The position numbers were made by a program, and so were the translations under genes. The notes beneath the pieces were generated by a model. The model had not been told where the DNA came from. It did not search any database and worked only from the letters and a program-made list of their open reading frames with translations. A DNA stretch of 64,000 nucleotides, taken from the NCBI RefSeq assembly GCF_020833685.1, contig NZ_JACKZY010000002.1, forward strand, positions 496,001 to 560,000, in the 5' to 3' direction. The stretch comes from Nitratireductor sp. B36 (GTDB taxonomy: Bacteria; Pseudomonadota; Alphaproteobacteria; Rhizobiales; Rhizobiaceae). The number at the start of each line of letters is the position of its first letter. Positions within the stretch are counted from its first letter, which is position 1. Below, in pieces: positions 10,323 to 17,798 of the stretch.

Positions 10323-10490
10323 CCGTCATCCCGGAAGCCGTAAGGCTATCCGGGACCTATTGGCAGAATGCCGTAGAGCGCGGTCGGGTTTTCGCCGATG
10401 CACTTCTCAGTACTGTCATCTTCTTCTGTGGAACTGGGCCGCGCTTACCCAATAGGTCCCGGCTCTCGCTCCGCTCGGCCGGGATGACGG
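10323..10490. repeat. Long inverted-repeat element, copy A (full)
   Basis: Arms CCGTCATCCCGGAAGCCG... and ...CGGCCGGGATGACGG are inverted copies that also share CGGGACCTATTGG/CCAATAGGTCCCG internally. The left arm folds on itself (CCCGGA-AGCC-gtaa-GGCT-a-TCCGGG), as REP/REPIN elements do. It lies between uvrB and the GIY-YIG gene, ending 48 bases before the latter's ATG. Confidence 0.85.
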
Positions 10491-10538
10491 GTGTGGATTC
10501 TCGTTGTGAGCCACAACCAATACGTGCATATTCGTTGC

Positions 10539-10826
10539 ATGGGTGGTTATGTCTACATTCTCGCATCGCGAAAGAACGGGACGCTTTACACCGGCGTCAC
10601 TAGCGATCTTGAGCAGCGTATTTGGGAGCACAGGGAAGGCATTACCGGCGGCTTCACCAAGAAATACGGGGTTCATATGCTCGTCTGGTATCGTGACTAT
10701 CCCGATATCCGCGATGCCATAGAAGAAGAGAAACGCATCAAGCGTTGGCGCCGAAAATGGAAGCTGGAACTGATCGAAAGAATCAATCCCGACTGGGACG
10801 ATCTCTCCAGCGCTCTGAACCATTAA
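10539..10826 (+). CDS. GIY-YIG nuclease domain protein (UPF0213/YhbQ-like)
   Basis: 95-residue single-domain GIY-YIG protein. The catalytic motif reads GGYVYILASRKNGTLYTGVT (G-Y-V... Y-T-G), followed by the conserved Arg in LEQRIWEHREG, His, and Glu in IEEEKRIKRWRR. Family members cleave DNA with one metal ion; the cellular target of this type is unknown. Start placed at MGGYVYI because homologues begin there; an in-frame upstream reading would include part of copy A. The gene is bracketed tightly by full repeat copies A (48 bases upstream) and B (4 bases downstream), suggesting it travels with, or acts on, these palindromes. Confidence 0.9.
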   Translation: MGGYVYILASRKNGTLYTGVTSDLEQRIWEHREGITGGFTKKYGVHMLVWYRDYPDIRDAIEEEKRIKRWRRKWKLELIERINPDWDDLSSALNH

Positions 10827-10829
10827 CCT

Positions 10830-10957
10830 CCGTCATCCCGGAAGCGAGCACTGTTCGGTCCTGGGGGCGCGCTTTTCAATACGGAGTTCTTTCTGCGGAT
10901 ACCGGCCGTGCTGGCCCAATGGGTCCCGGCTCTCGCTTCGCTCGGCCGGGATGACGG
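10830..10957. repeat. Long inverted-repeat element, copy B (full)
   Basis: Begins CCGTCATCCCGGAAGCGAG 4 bases after the GIY-YIG stop and ends CTCGGCCGGGATGACGG. The right arm is nearly identical to that of copy A (CAATGGGTCCCGGCTCTCGC); the centre is diverged. Confidence 0.82.
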
Positions 10958-10980
10958 ATGAGCGCTGGCTTCCGTAAATA

Positions 10981-11050
10981 CGTCATCCCGGAAGCCGCGA
11001 GGCTATCCGGGACCCATTGGCAGAACGCCGTGGGGCACGGCCCGGTTTTC
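10981..11050. repeat. Half copy (C) of the inverted-repeat element
   Basis: Left-arm type: CGTCATCCCGGAAGCCGCGA, then GGCTATCCGGGACCCATTGG and CAGAACGCCGTGG, matching copy A with few changes. No right arm is present, so it is a solitary REP-like half element 23 bases after copy B. Confidence 0.8.
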
Positions 11051-11094
11051 GTAGGAACGCCCTTAAGCTTCCTCGCCGTTGAGGCGGATTTCCC

Positions 11095-11466
11095 TCACTC
11101 CCGATCCCGCTCAAACCGCGCTTTCACCGGAAATTCTGGCAGCCATTTCTCGCGGCGTGAAGCCCACAGCTCATAATCCGGCACAAGCTGGTCCGGCGCG
11201 TCCAGCGTGCCGAGATGCACTTCTATCTCGTCGCCGGTGCGGGCAAAGACCGAAGAGCCGCAGCGCGGGCAGAAGTGGCGGCCCTCAAAGGCGCTCGTCT
11301 CGCCGGTGATACGCACCGCCTCCGCCGCAAAGACGGCTGCCGCATAAAACAGCGCGCCATGGTGCTTGCGGCAGTCGAGGCAATGACAGATGCCCACGCG
11401 GTCGGGCTCTCTCGAAACCTCGATCCGCACCGCGCCGCACAGGCATCCGCCGCTCAACCGCTTCAT
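11095..11466 (-). CDS. GFA family protein (Zn-binding, glutathione-dependent formaldehyde-activating type)
   Basis: 123-residue GFA-fold protein. The zinc ligands are visible: GGCLCGAVRI (two Cys), CHCLDCRKHHG (three Cys) and HFCPRCGSSVF (two Cys). The family was named for glutathione-formaldehyde chemistry, but most members have no proven reaction. The start MKRLSGGCLCG has GGAAGCAGG upstream. It is flanked by repeat-rich DNA on both sides and has no evident operon partner. Confidence 0.9.
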   Translation of the reverse strand: MKRLSGGCLCGAVRIEVSREPDRVGICHCLDCRKHHGALFYAAAVFAAEAVRITGETSAFEGRHFCPRCGSSVFARTGDEIEVHLGTLDAPDQLVPDYELWASRREKWLPEFPVKARFERDRE

Positions 11467-11586
11467 TCCCTGCTTCCTTTTCTGCTTTTGGTCGGGTGCA
11501 CTCTGCCGCCTGAAAGGTGCGACGGCAAGGAACACAGGCGCAGAGGGAGTGAGGCGGCTTGAAGAGTCCCGACAGCATCCGTGTCG

Positions 11587-11612
11587 CCTTCTCCTCGCGA
11601 ACGGGGAGAAGG
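11587..11612. repeat. CCTTCTCC palindromic repeat, copy 1
   Basis: CCTTCTCCTCGCGAACGGGG followed by AGAAGG; arms pair with one mismatch. Common rhizobial intergenic palindrome; two further copies occur at 12222 and 12340. Confidence 0.75.
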
Positions 11613-12221
11613 AGGCCGTCAGTCCCTACAGCTTCGTCATCATCGGACCTGATCCGAGGACCCATGCCAAAACGCCGGGGATAAACCGCAGCCCTTCAAG
11701 GCGAAACGCAATTTTTCTCACTCCTACCCCGTCACCACCGCAACGGCATGGATCCTATGGTCAAGCCATAGGAGACGACGTTGGCGAAGCGCATTCCCTA
11801 CTCGCTATTCGCTACTCCCTATTCGCTCTTTTCTCCCCACCCCCAAAACCTCCACTACACTTCCCCCATCACCCCTGTCGGGAACCGGGTCCGGAGCCGG
11901 GGATCAGGAGGGGCGACGGCAGCCTCCCCCTCGGGTTCGGTGACCCGGGGCCTGTGAGGGCCCGCGAAAGGCCGGCGGCCGGCATCATGTCGGTTGCGGA
12001 AAAGCCGCTAGGGCGACGTTTGCCCGAGTGACCGGTCGGCAGACGGGACAGCGGCCGGCGGGGCGCGCTTTTCGCGCCACTTCAATTCCAACAGAGAGGC
12101 ACGAAAAACGCGCCCCGTTTCCCGAACCACGCAAACCCCGGCGGCAACCCCGCGCGGCAACGATGGAGCCTGCCCGAAATGCCTGCCCCCTCTGCAGAAT
12201 GCCCGCCAACACCAAACGCCC

Positions 12222-12365
12222 CTTCTCCCCGCAGGCGGGGAGAAGGTGAGGATGAGGGGCGAGCGCCGTGAGTGGCCGGGATACCGACAGCGGTGGAAAA
12301 GCTCGCAAGGCCCCGCCCGCCCCTCATCCCCTGCCGGGACCTTCTCCCCGCAAACGGGGAGAAGG
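12222..12365. repeat. Two CCTTCTCCCC palindromes in inverted arrangement
   Basis: Copies at 12222-12246 and 12340-12365, each a self-complementary CCTTCTCCC/GGGAGAAGG hairpin. The sequences between them are partly inverted copies too: GAGGATGAGGGGCGAG after the first and CCCCGCCCGCCCCTCATCCC before the second. Together they form a composite palindrome of about 145 bases. Confidence 0.72.
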
Positions 12366-12369
12366 AGGC

Positions 12370-12432
12370 CGTCATCCCGAAAGTCGCAGGCTACCCGGGG
12401 CCCATTGGCAGAATGCGCAAGCACACGACCGG
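12370..12432. repeat. Half copy (D) of the CGTCATCCCGG element
   Basis: CGTCATCCCGAAAGTCGCAG, then GCTACCCGGGGCCCATTGGC and AGAATGCG, a diverged left arm of the element seen at 10324 and 10981. Confidence 0.75.
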
Positions 12433-12494
12433 TCAACAGGAACCCGCAACGACCTTTTTCTCAAATCGTCAACGCAAAAGAAGGGAGGCCCCAA

Positions 12495-12974
12495 ATGCAA
12501 CGCAAAACCAGAAAATCGCCGGCGAAGACCGACGCCAATGAGCAGCTGCTCGAGATCATCCGCAGCCTTGTGAAGATTCGCGACACGCTAATGGATGAGA
12601 AGGGCATCAAGCCACTTTTGCCCATTTGCCCGCCCGAATGGCCGCACGAGGAAATGCAGGTGGTGTTCCGCTATCTCGCGGGGCAGGCCGAGAGGCCGCA
12701 GCATTGTTCAAAACGGCGGTGCCGCCGCGCTGGTATGTGTCAGGCAGGGGCGGATGCGCCGCTGGACGCGGACTGTTTTTCGAACTGGAGCGATAGCGAG
12801 GTCTCGCGGCTCCATGCTGCCTGGCTGGGCGTCGTTTTGTGCTGGATCTATGATTGTGAGCGGTCTTTGCATTTCATGGAAATGACGCGGTATGGAACGC
12901 AGGCATGCAGCGTGCCGACACGGAAACAGGGCCTCGAGGAGGCCGGCAAAAAGCTTGCATCAAGAACCGTCTGA
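12495..12974 (+). CDS. Hypothetical protein with Cys-rich centre
   Basis: 159 residues, no family recognised. An N-terminal basic stretch (MQRKTRKSPAKTDANEQLLE) precedes a helix; the middle has HCSKRRCRRAGMCQAG, a C-x4-C-x4-C arrangement common in uncharacterised Rhizobiales proteins; the C-terminal half is Trp-rich (WSDSEVSRLHAAWLGVVLCW). Start is well supported by AGGGAGG eight bases upstream of ATG. It follows the repeat-rich region and has no operon partner. Confidence 0.65.
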   Translation: MQRKTRKSPAKTDANEQLLEIIRSLVKIRDTLMDEKGIKPLLPICPPEWPHEEMQVVFRYLAGQAERPQHCSKRRCRRAGMCQAGADAPLDADCFSNWSDSEVSRLHAAWLGVVLCWIYDCERSLHFMEMTRYGTQACSVPTRKQGLEEAGKKLASRTV

Positions 12975-13035
12975 CAGGGAAACGCCAGCATGTCTTTCTG
13001 CGCGTGCGGCTCTCAGGTCCGGGTGGATGTGCCTC

Positions 13036-13269
13036 TTAGGCTTCGAACCTGGCGGCGCTGTCCAGTCCGGCCTGAACCAGGTTCAATGGCAGGCGGTGTC
13101 CGCTCGCCCACGACCGCATCACATGTCCGGCGACCCGTTCACGGGAGGCGCTATCGCTCCGTCTTATGCCAAGTTCGGCACACACGGCCTCAATGGCATT
13201 CTCCATCGCGGCCATTTCCTCTGCATCGAAGATGCCAGCGCTTTTGTGCAGTACTCCAGGCTTGGCCAT
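13036..13269 (-). CDS. Small conserved hypothetical protein
   Basis: 77 residues, mostly helical: FDAEEMAAMENAIEAVCAEL, then GIRRSDSASRERVAGHVMRS. The pattern (acidic helix, VC-ELGI, R-xx-VA) resembles a widespread small cytoplasmic Rhizobiales protein of unknown function. AGAGGAGG lies about 10 bases before the ATG, which supports it as real. Monocistronic and convergent with the preceding plus-strand gene. Confidence 0.65.
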   Translation of the reverse strand: MAKPGVLHKSAGIFDAEEMAAMENAIEAVCAELGIRRSDSASRERVAGHVMRSWASGHRLPLNLVQAGLDSAARFEA

Positions 13270-13520
13270 GTCCGGCCCTCCTCTGCCGTGGGAAGTTGCA
13301 GTCAGCGTGTGACACCTCCAACGTCGCCGTCTGCTCGTCCTTCGCCTTACACGGTAACAGGTTTATTTCCCGTGTCTATTATGGCGAATCTATGTTGCGA
13401 GGCCGCGACGGGCCCGCAGAAAAAAAACAGCAAGGCGTGAACCTTCCTCGTTCCTCCCGCGACAGAAGGGTATCGGACGGCCGAAGTGGCCGGCCATCAA
13501 TCCCAAAGGAGGATGATGAA
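13270..13520. other. Intergenic region upstream of BA14K-like gene
   Basis: Divergent promoter space between the small hypothetical gene and the BA14K-like gene. No specific operator or RNA structure was identified. Confidence 0.4.
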
Positions 13521-13841
13521 ATGTCCCTGAAACGCACCATTGCAAAAGGCCTGATGGCCATCACTCTTGCCGCAACGGCACTTTCAACCGTCAGCGTGGA
13601 AAGCCGCGCAGGCAGTCTGTCTCCGGGCGAGGCTGCGGCCATCGCCGGGCTTGGCGGTTTCATCGCCGGTGGCCTGATCGCGGACTCGCGAGCCCGGTAC
13701 TACGGTCCTGCGCCGGTCTATGGCCGTGCCTCGGCCTGGGATCGGCATGTGGCGCGCTGCTATGCCCGCTACCGCTCCTATGACGAGTACAGCGACACCT
13801 TCCTTGGATATGACGGCTACCACCATCGTTGTCGCCTGTGA
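13521..13841 (+). CDS. BA14K-like exported protein
   Basis: 106 residues. A Sec signal peptide (MSLKRTIAKGLMAITLAATALS, cleaved near SRA-GS) is followed by a glycine-rich hydrophobic segment (IAGLGGFIAGGLIA) and the BA14K motif WDRHVARCYARYRSYDEYSDTFLGYDGYHHRC. BA14K-family proteins are small immunoreactive envelope proteins first described in Brucella with reported lectin-like activity. AAAGGAGG precedes the ATG. Confidence 0.88.
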   Translation: MSLKRTIAKGLMAITLAATALSTVSVESRAGSLSPGEAAAIAGLGGFIAGGLIADSRARYYGPAPVYGRASAWDRHVARCYARYRSYDEYSDTFLGYDGYHHRCRL

Positions 13842-14187
13842 ACGGTTCACGCCGAAATGCTGCGCGGTTACTCGATTTGACCGCGCCGCCGCCGCGTGCG
13901 TTGAAAATTCGGGCAGGTCGTGAACACGGCTTGTCCGGATTTTGTCGGTTTTTAGCCGCTGGAGGATGAACCAATCCGGGGATCCTGCGTTATACGACCG
14001 ACGATGGCCGGCGGATCGGGAGATTGCGGCAAAGCTTGGGCAGGCGACGTGTTTAAAGCGGTCACCCCGTTTGATTTGAGATTTCCGGCATCCCGCACCA
14101 CCTTTTTCTCGCCGACCTGGTTTCCGGCTCCCCCAAAACTGTCAACGGGGATCGGGTCGGCATGTACACAGCAAAGGAGTTCCCTCC
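13842..14187. other. Intergenic region, no gene seen
   Basis: Between the BA14K-like and DUF1344 genes. Short frames in it lack ribosome sites and homology. It presumably contains the DUF1344 promoter; only AAAGGAG at 14173-14179 is clear. Confidence 0.45.
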
Positions 14188-14430
14188 ATGAAAAAAATCC
14201 TCGCAGCCCTTGCCGCAACCGGTTTCCTCACGCTTTCGGCCTACGCCGCCGAAGTTCAGGGAACGGTGGCTTCCATCGATGTTGCGACGAGAACGATCGC
14301 TCTCGATGACGGTACCGTCTACACCGCCGGTGAGGGCGTCGATCTCGCCAATGTTGCTGCAGGCGCCACGGTGACGCTGACAATTGACGACACGACAAAT
14401 GAGGTGACCTCCGTCGAAGCGCAAATGTAA
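14188..14430 (+). CDS. DUF1344 small periplasmic protein
   Basis: 80 residues. Signal peptide MKKILAALAATGFLTLSAYA is followed by AEVQGTVASIDVATRTIALD, a beta-rich DUF1344 domain (V-x-G-T-V-x-x-I-D pattern). The family is common in Rhizobiales and its role is unknown; the fold may resemble small OB-like metal or ligand-binding domains, but that is speculation. AAAGGAG lies upstream, and a clear terminator follows the stop codon. Confidence 0.88.
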   Translation: MKKILAALAATGFLTLSAYAAEVQGTVASIDVATRTIALDDGTVYTAGEGVDLANVAAGATVTLTIDDTTNEVTSVEAQM

Positions 14431-14457
14431 CCCTGCCCGTTCGTCCCTCCGGACGGG

Positions 14458-14487
14458 AGCCGGTCTCCACAGGAGGCCGGCTTTCTT
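14458..14487 (+). terminator. Intrinsic terminator after DUF1344 gene
   Basis: Stem AGCCGGTCTCC / GGAGGCCGGCT with one mismatch and a 3-base loop, followed by TTCTTGTT. Confidence 0.8.
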
Positions 14488-14602
14488 GTTCGGGTTTGTC
14501 CTTTCGGAACAAACTGTCATAAAACAATGCTAAGGGGGCTTTCGAGAAGGGAATCGGTCCGGTTCCCTTGCCTTATGCATCGATGACCGGAGGCGGAATT
14601 TC

Positions 14603-15823
14603 ATGAAGATTGCAGTTCTTGGCGGCGATGGGTTCGTCGGCTGGCCGACCTCGCTTCACCTGTCGGCCCGTGGGCACGAGATCCACATCATCGACAATCT
14701 GTCCCGGCGGTGGATCGATACCGAGCTCGGTGTCCAGTCGCTGACGCCCATGGACTCCATTCAGGAGCGCACCCGCATCTGGCATCAGGAAACGGGCCGT
14801 CGCATCCGCTTCCATCTGATCGACCTGGCGCGCGACTATGATGTGCTGAAGGCATGGCTTGCCGAGCACAGGCCCGATGCCATCGTGCATTTTGCCGAGC
14901 AGCGCGCCGCGCCCTATTCGATGAAGAGCGACCGCCACAAGAACTACACTGTCAACAACAACGTCAACGCGACCCACAATCTGCTCAACGCAATGACGGA
15001 GATAGGCCTCGATGCACATCTCGTCCATCTGGGCACAATGGGCGTTTATGGCTATTCCTCGGTTGGCGCGGCAATTCCGGAAGGCTATCTCCCGGTGGGC
15101 GTGGAGACGCTTTCGGGCGAGACGGCGTCGCAGGAAATCCTGTACCCGACCAATCCGGGCTCGATCTACCACATGACGAAGTCGCTGGATCAGCTTCTCT
15201 TCCAGTTCTACGCCAAGAACGATGGCGTGCGCATCACCGACCTGCATCAGGGCATTGTGTGGGGCACGCACACGGAAGAAACGAAGCTCCATGCGCAGCT
15301 TATCAACCGCTTCGACTATGATGGTGACTACGGAACAGTGCTGAACCGCTTCCTGATCCAGGCGGCGATCGGTTATCCGCTGACTGTGCACGGCACGGGC
15401 GGCCAGACGCGGGCGTTCATCCACATTCAGGATTCGGTGCGCTGCGTCGAGATCGCATTGAACAATCCGCCGAAGCGGGGCGACCGCGTGGAAATCTTCA
15501 ACCAGATGACGGAAACGCACCGGGTGCGTGACCTGGCGGAACTCATCGCGCGCATGACGGGCGCGAAGGTCGCGTACCTGCCGAACCCGCGCAAGGAAGC
15601 GGCGGAAAACGATCTGGTCGTGAGAAACGACAAGTTCCTGTCGCTCGGCCTCAACCCGATCACGCTGGAAGAAGGGCTTCTGGCCGAGGTCGTCGATGTG
15701 GCGAAGAAGTTCGATTATCGCGTCGACCGCTCGCGCATCCCGGCCGTGTCCGCCTGGACCAAGGACATCGCGCCCACCATCGAGCGCGATCCGGAAGGCA
15801 AGCGGCTCAAGAGCGTGGGCTAA
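14603..15823 (+). CDS. sqdB: UDP-sulfoquinovose synthase SqdB
   Basis: 406-residue NAD-dependent short-chain dehydrogenase/epimerase that converts UDP-glucose and sulfite to UDP-sulfoquinovose, the committed step of sulfolipid (SQDG) synthesis. The Rossmann motif GGDGFVGWP is at the N-terminus. The highly specific SQD1/SqdB stretch DNLSRRWIDTELGVQSLTP, the HFAEQRAAPYSMKS block and the catalytic Y-x3-K (YHMTK, near residue 190) identify it. GGAGG precedes the ATG. It leads a three-gene operon with sqdD 12 bases downstream. Confidence 0.96.
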   Translation: MKIAVLGGDGFVGWPTSLHLSARGHEIHIIDNLSRRWIDTELGVQSLTPMDSIQERTRIWHQETGRRIRFHLIDLARDYDVLKAWLAEHRPDAIVHFAEQRAAPYSMKSDRHKNYTVNNNVNATHNLLNAMTEIGLDAHLVHLGTMGVYGYSSVGAAIPEGYLPVGVETLSGETASQEILYPTNPGSIYHMTKSLDQLLFQFYAKNDGVRITDLHQGIVWGTHTEETKLHAQLINRFDYDGDYGTVLNRFLIQAAIGYPLTVHGTGGQTRAFIHIQDSVRCVEIALNNPPKRGDRVEIFNQMTETHRVRDLAELIARMTGAKVAYLPNPRKEAAENDLVVRNDKFLSLGLNPITLEEGLLAEVVDVAKKFDYRVDRSRIPAVSAWTKDIAPTIERDPEGKRLKSVG

Positions 15824-15835
15824 GCGACGGCTTTC

Positions 15836-16645
15836 ATGTCGAAACACGCCTATGTGACGCTTGTCACCAACGAAGATTATGCGATGGGCGCGCTGGCTCT
15901 GGTGCGCTCGCTGCGGCTGACGGAAACAGATGCCGATCTCGTGGTGATGCACACCGGTGGAGCTCCCGCCCAGGCGCTGAAGCCGCTGGCTGCGCTCGGC
16001 GCGCGTCTGGTGCCGGCGGAGCTTCTGCCCACTTCAGATGCCTTCAACGAGCGGCATCAGCGCGCGCGGCTTCACGCGAATGCGCCCTTCACCAAGGGCA
16101 ACAAGCCGAGTTTTCACACCCCGCTCGACAATTTCGCCAAGCTCAGGCTGTGGCAGTTGACCGAGTATGAACGGGTCGTGTTCATCGACGCCGACGCGGT
16201 GGTGGTGCGCAATATCGACCGGCTGTTCGGTTACCCGGAATTCTCCGCCGCGCCCAATGTCTATGAGAGCCTTGCGGATTTTCACCGGCTGAATTCAGGC
16301 GTGTTTGTAGCAACGCCTTCCGAAGCGAGTTTTGCCGCCATGCTTGCGCGACTGGATCAGCCCGAAGCGTTCTGGCGGCGGACCGACCAGACCTTCTTGC
16401 AGGCGTATTTTCCGCACTGGCACGGTCTGCCGGTGTTTTTCAACATGCTGCAATATGTGTGGTTCAACCTCCCGGCGCTCTGGGACTGGAACTCTGTTTC
16501 CGTGGTTCACTATCAGTATGAAAAGCCTTGGGAGCAGGATCATCCGAAAGCCGCGGAGCTGGGTCCTCTGATCGATCTTTGGCACGCCTTCCATTCGGGT
16601 GAGAACATCCCCGATGTTGAGACGCTGGCGAACCCCTCGCCATGA
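15836..16645 (+). CDS. sqdD: Sulfolipid glycosyltransferase SqdD (GT8, glycogenin-like)
   Basis: 269-residue GT8-type glycosyltransferase. N-terminal YVTLVTNEDYAMGALALVRS and the metal-binding D-x-D (FIDADAVVV, near residue 119) match the glycogenin-like family; NSGVFVATP follows. Between sqdB and sqdC it corresponds to SqdD, proposed in Rhodobacter to transfer sulfoquinovose to diacylglycerol. Its stop overlaps the sqdC start (ATGA), indicating translational coupling. Probably a peripheral membrane enzyme; no signal peptide or transmembrane helix. Confidence 0.9.
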   Translation: MSKHAYVTLVTNEDYAMGALALVRSLRLTETDADLVVMHTGGAPAQALKPLAALGARLVPAELLPTSDAFNERHQRARLHANAPFTKGNKPSFHTPLDNFAKLRLWQLTEYERVVFIDADAVVVRNIDRLFGYPEFSAAPNVYESLADFHRLNSGVFVATPSEASFAAMLARLDQPEAFWRRTDQTFLQAYFPHWHGLPVFFNMLQYVWFNLPALWDWNSVSVVHYQYEKPWEQDHPKAAELGPLIDLWHAFHSGENIPDVETLANPSP

Positions 16646-17544
16646 GTGGGCCCCACAGTATCGTTTCCGGCGGGACAGGGCTGGTCGGCCGTTTCATTGT
16701 CGAGGCGCTGCTGGCCGCAGGTCATCGGGTGACGGTGATTGGCCGAAACGCACCTCGGGAAGGTCTTTTTTCAGGGGCGGTCGCATTTGCGCCCATGACG
16801 CTTGAGCCGACATCCATCTTGACGACTCTGTTCGAGGGGGCGGATTTCTTCGTGCATGCGGCCTTCGACCACCTGCCCGGCCGGTACCGGGGCGGGGAGG
16901 GCGATGATGCGGCGGGGTTTCGTCGACGCAATCTCGAGGGAAGCATTGCCATGTTCCGCGCTGCGCGGGCGGCGGGTGTGGCGCGAACGGTGTTTCTTTC
17001 GACCCGGGCCGTTTACGGGCCCCGCAAGCCGGGAGCGATGCTCGATGAGACCGATGCCTGCCGTCCCGACACGCTCTATGGGGAGGTGAAACTTGCCGCC
17101 GAAGAAGCGCTTTCCCAACTTTCCGGAGACGGTTTTTCCGGCGTAAGTCTGCGGGTTACCGGTGTGTACGGGCCGGCCGGAACTGGACGATCTCACAAGT
17201 GGGAGAGCCTCTTTGAGGACTATTTGTCGGGCCGTGAGATCACACCGCGCATCGCGACGGAGGTTCATGGTGAGGATGTCGGATCGGCTGTGCGCATATT
17301 GTTGACCTCGCCCGCGGAAAAAATCGCGTCGGGTCTTTTCAATGTGTCGGATCTGACCCTCGATCGCAGTGAACTTCTAGCGCTGGTCGCTCGCGAGACC
17401 GGCAGTGAGAATCCACTGCCGCCCGCCGCCGATCGAGATGCGGTCAACGCCATGAAAACGGAACGTCTTCGTGCACTTGGATGGGCGCCAGGTGGGTGGG
17501 CGTTGCTGGAACGATCTGTGCCCCTTCTGTTAGGCAGACGTTAA
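16642..17544 (+). CDS. sqdC: SqdC, NAD(P)-dependent sulfolipid biosynthesis protein
   Basis: 300-residue extended short-chain dehydrogenase. Rossmann motif GGTGLVGRF is at the N-terminus, with VFLSTRAVYGP in the middle and the active-site Y-x3-K as LYGEVK near residue 148. In the sqdBDC arrangement it corresponds to SqdC, whose absence alters which sulfoquinovose conjugate accumulates in Rhodobacter. No sqdA acyltransferase-like gene follows, so that function must be unlinked. The start overlaps the sqdD stop. Confidence 0.85.
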   Translation: MSGPHSIVSGGTGLVGRFIVEALLAAGHRVTVIGRNAPREGLFSGAVAFAPMTLEPTSILTTLFEGADFFVHAAFDHLPGRYRGGEGDDAAGFRRRNLEGSIAMFRAARAAGVARTVFLSTRAVYGPRKPGAMLDETDACRPDTLYGEVKLAAEEALSQLSGDGFSGVSLRVTGVYGPAGTGRSHKWESLFEDYLSGREITPRIATEVHGEDVGSAVRILLTSPAEKIASGLFNVSDLTLDRSELLALVARETGSENPLPPAADRDAVNAMKTERLRALGWAPGGWALLERSVPLLLGRR

Positions 17545-17798
17545 CTGCTCCGTGGTTTGTGGAGCGGGGCTGCAACGGTCAACTTCATGTGTTGATTCAA
17601 CTTGTTCACGTGTTGATTCAGGTTGTTCCTGAGATGAGTCCGTTTGCGGCGGCAAGTGTCTGAACAAGAATCGAATTCTTCCGTTCTGTGCGGTGAGCCA
17701 ACGCTTCTCCAAGCGCTGAATTTCACTGTGCCTTTGCCATATATCTCCAAATCCGCAACGCGGGCAGGGCAGCCATCTTTTCCAATGAATTGCCTTCG
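17545..17798. other. Convergent intergenic region with tandem direct repeat
   Basis: Space between the ends of sqdC and the enolase-superfamily gene. It contains two adjacent 21-base direct repeats (17589-17609 and 17610-17630), both beginning GTGTTGATTCA and identical at about 17 positions. No gene or clean terminator is evident. Confidence 0.5.

Larger units (their letters stand above)
11467..12494. other. Repeat-rich intergenic kilobase without a supported gene
   Basis: Open frames here lack homology and ribosome sites. The stretch holds three CCTTCTCCCC/GGGGAGAAGG-type palindromes (about 11587-11612, 12222-12246, 12340-12365), a short imperfect tandem of CTACTCGCTATTCGCTACTC type (about 11796-11828) and a half copy of the CGTCATCCCGG element (12370-12432). 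It looks like a landing zone for small dispersed repeats. Confidence 0.7.

Noticed and set aside
10323-11050. Insertion sequence with transposase
   Set aside because: No DDE, HUH or serine/tyrosine recombinase is encoded and no target-site duplication could be shown; only a GIY-YIG nuclease is present.
11390-12031. A 213-codon plus-strand open frame
   Set aside because: Runs antisense over the GFA start and through palindromic repeats, with no ribosome site or recognisable domain.
14573-15952. A 459-codon open frame antisense to sqdB
   Set aside because: Artefact of codon bias opposite a clearly identified gene; no homology and no start signal.
17589-17630. CRISPR-like repeat pair
   Set aside because: Two directly abutting copies without spacers and no cas genes; it is a tandem repeat.
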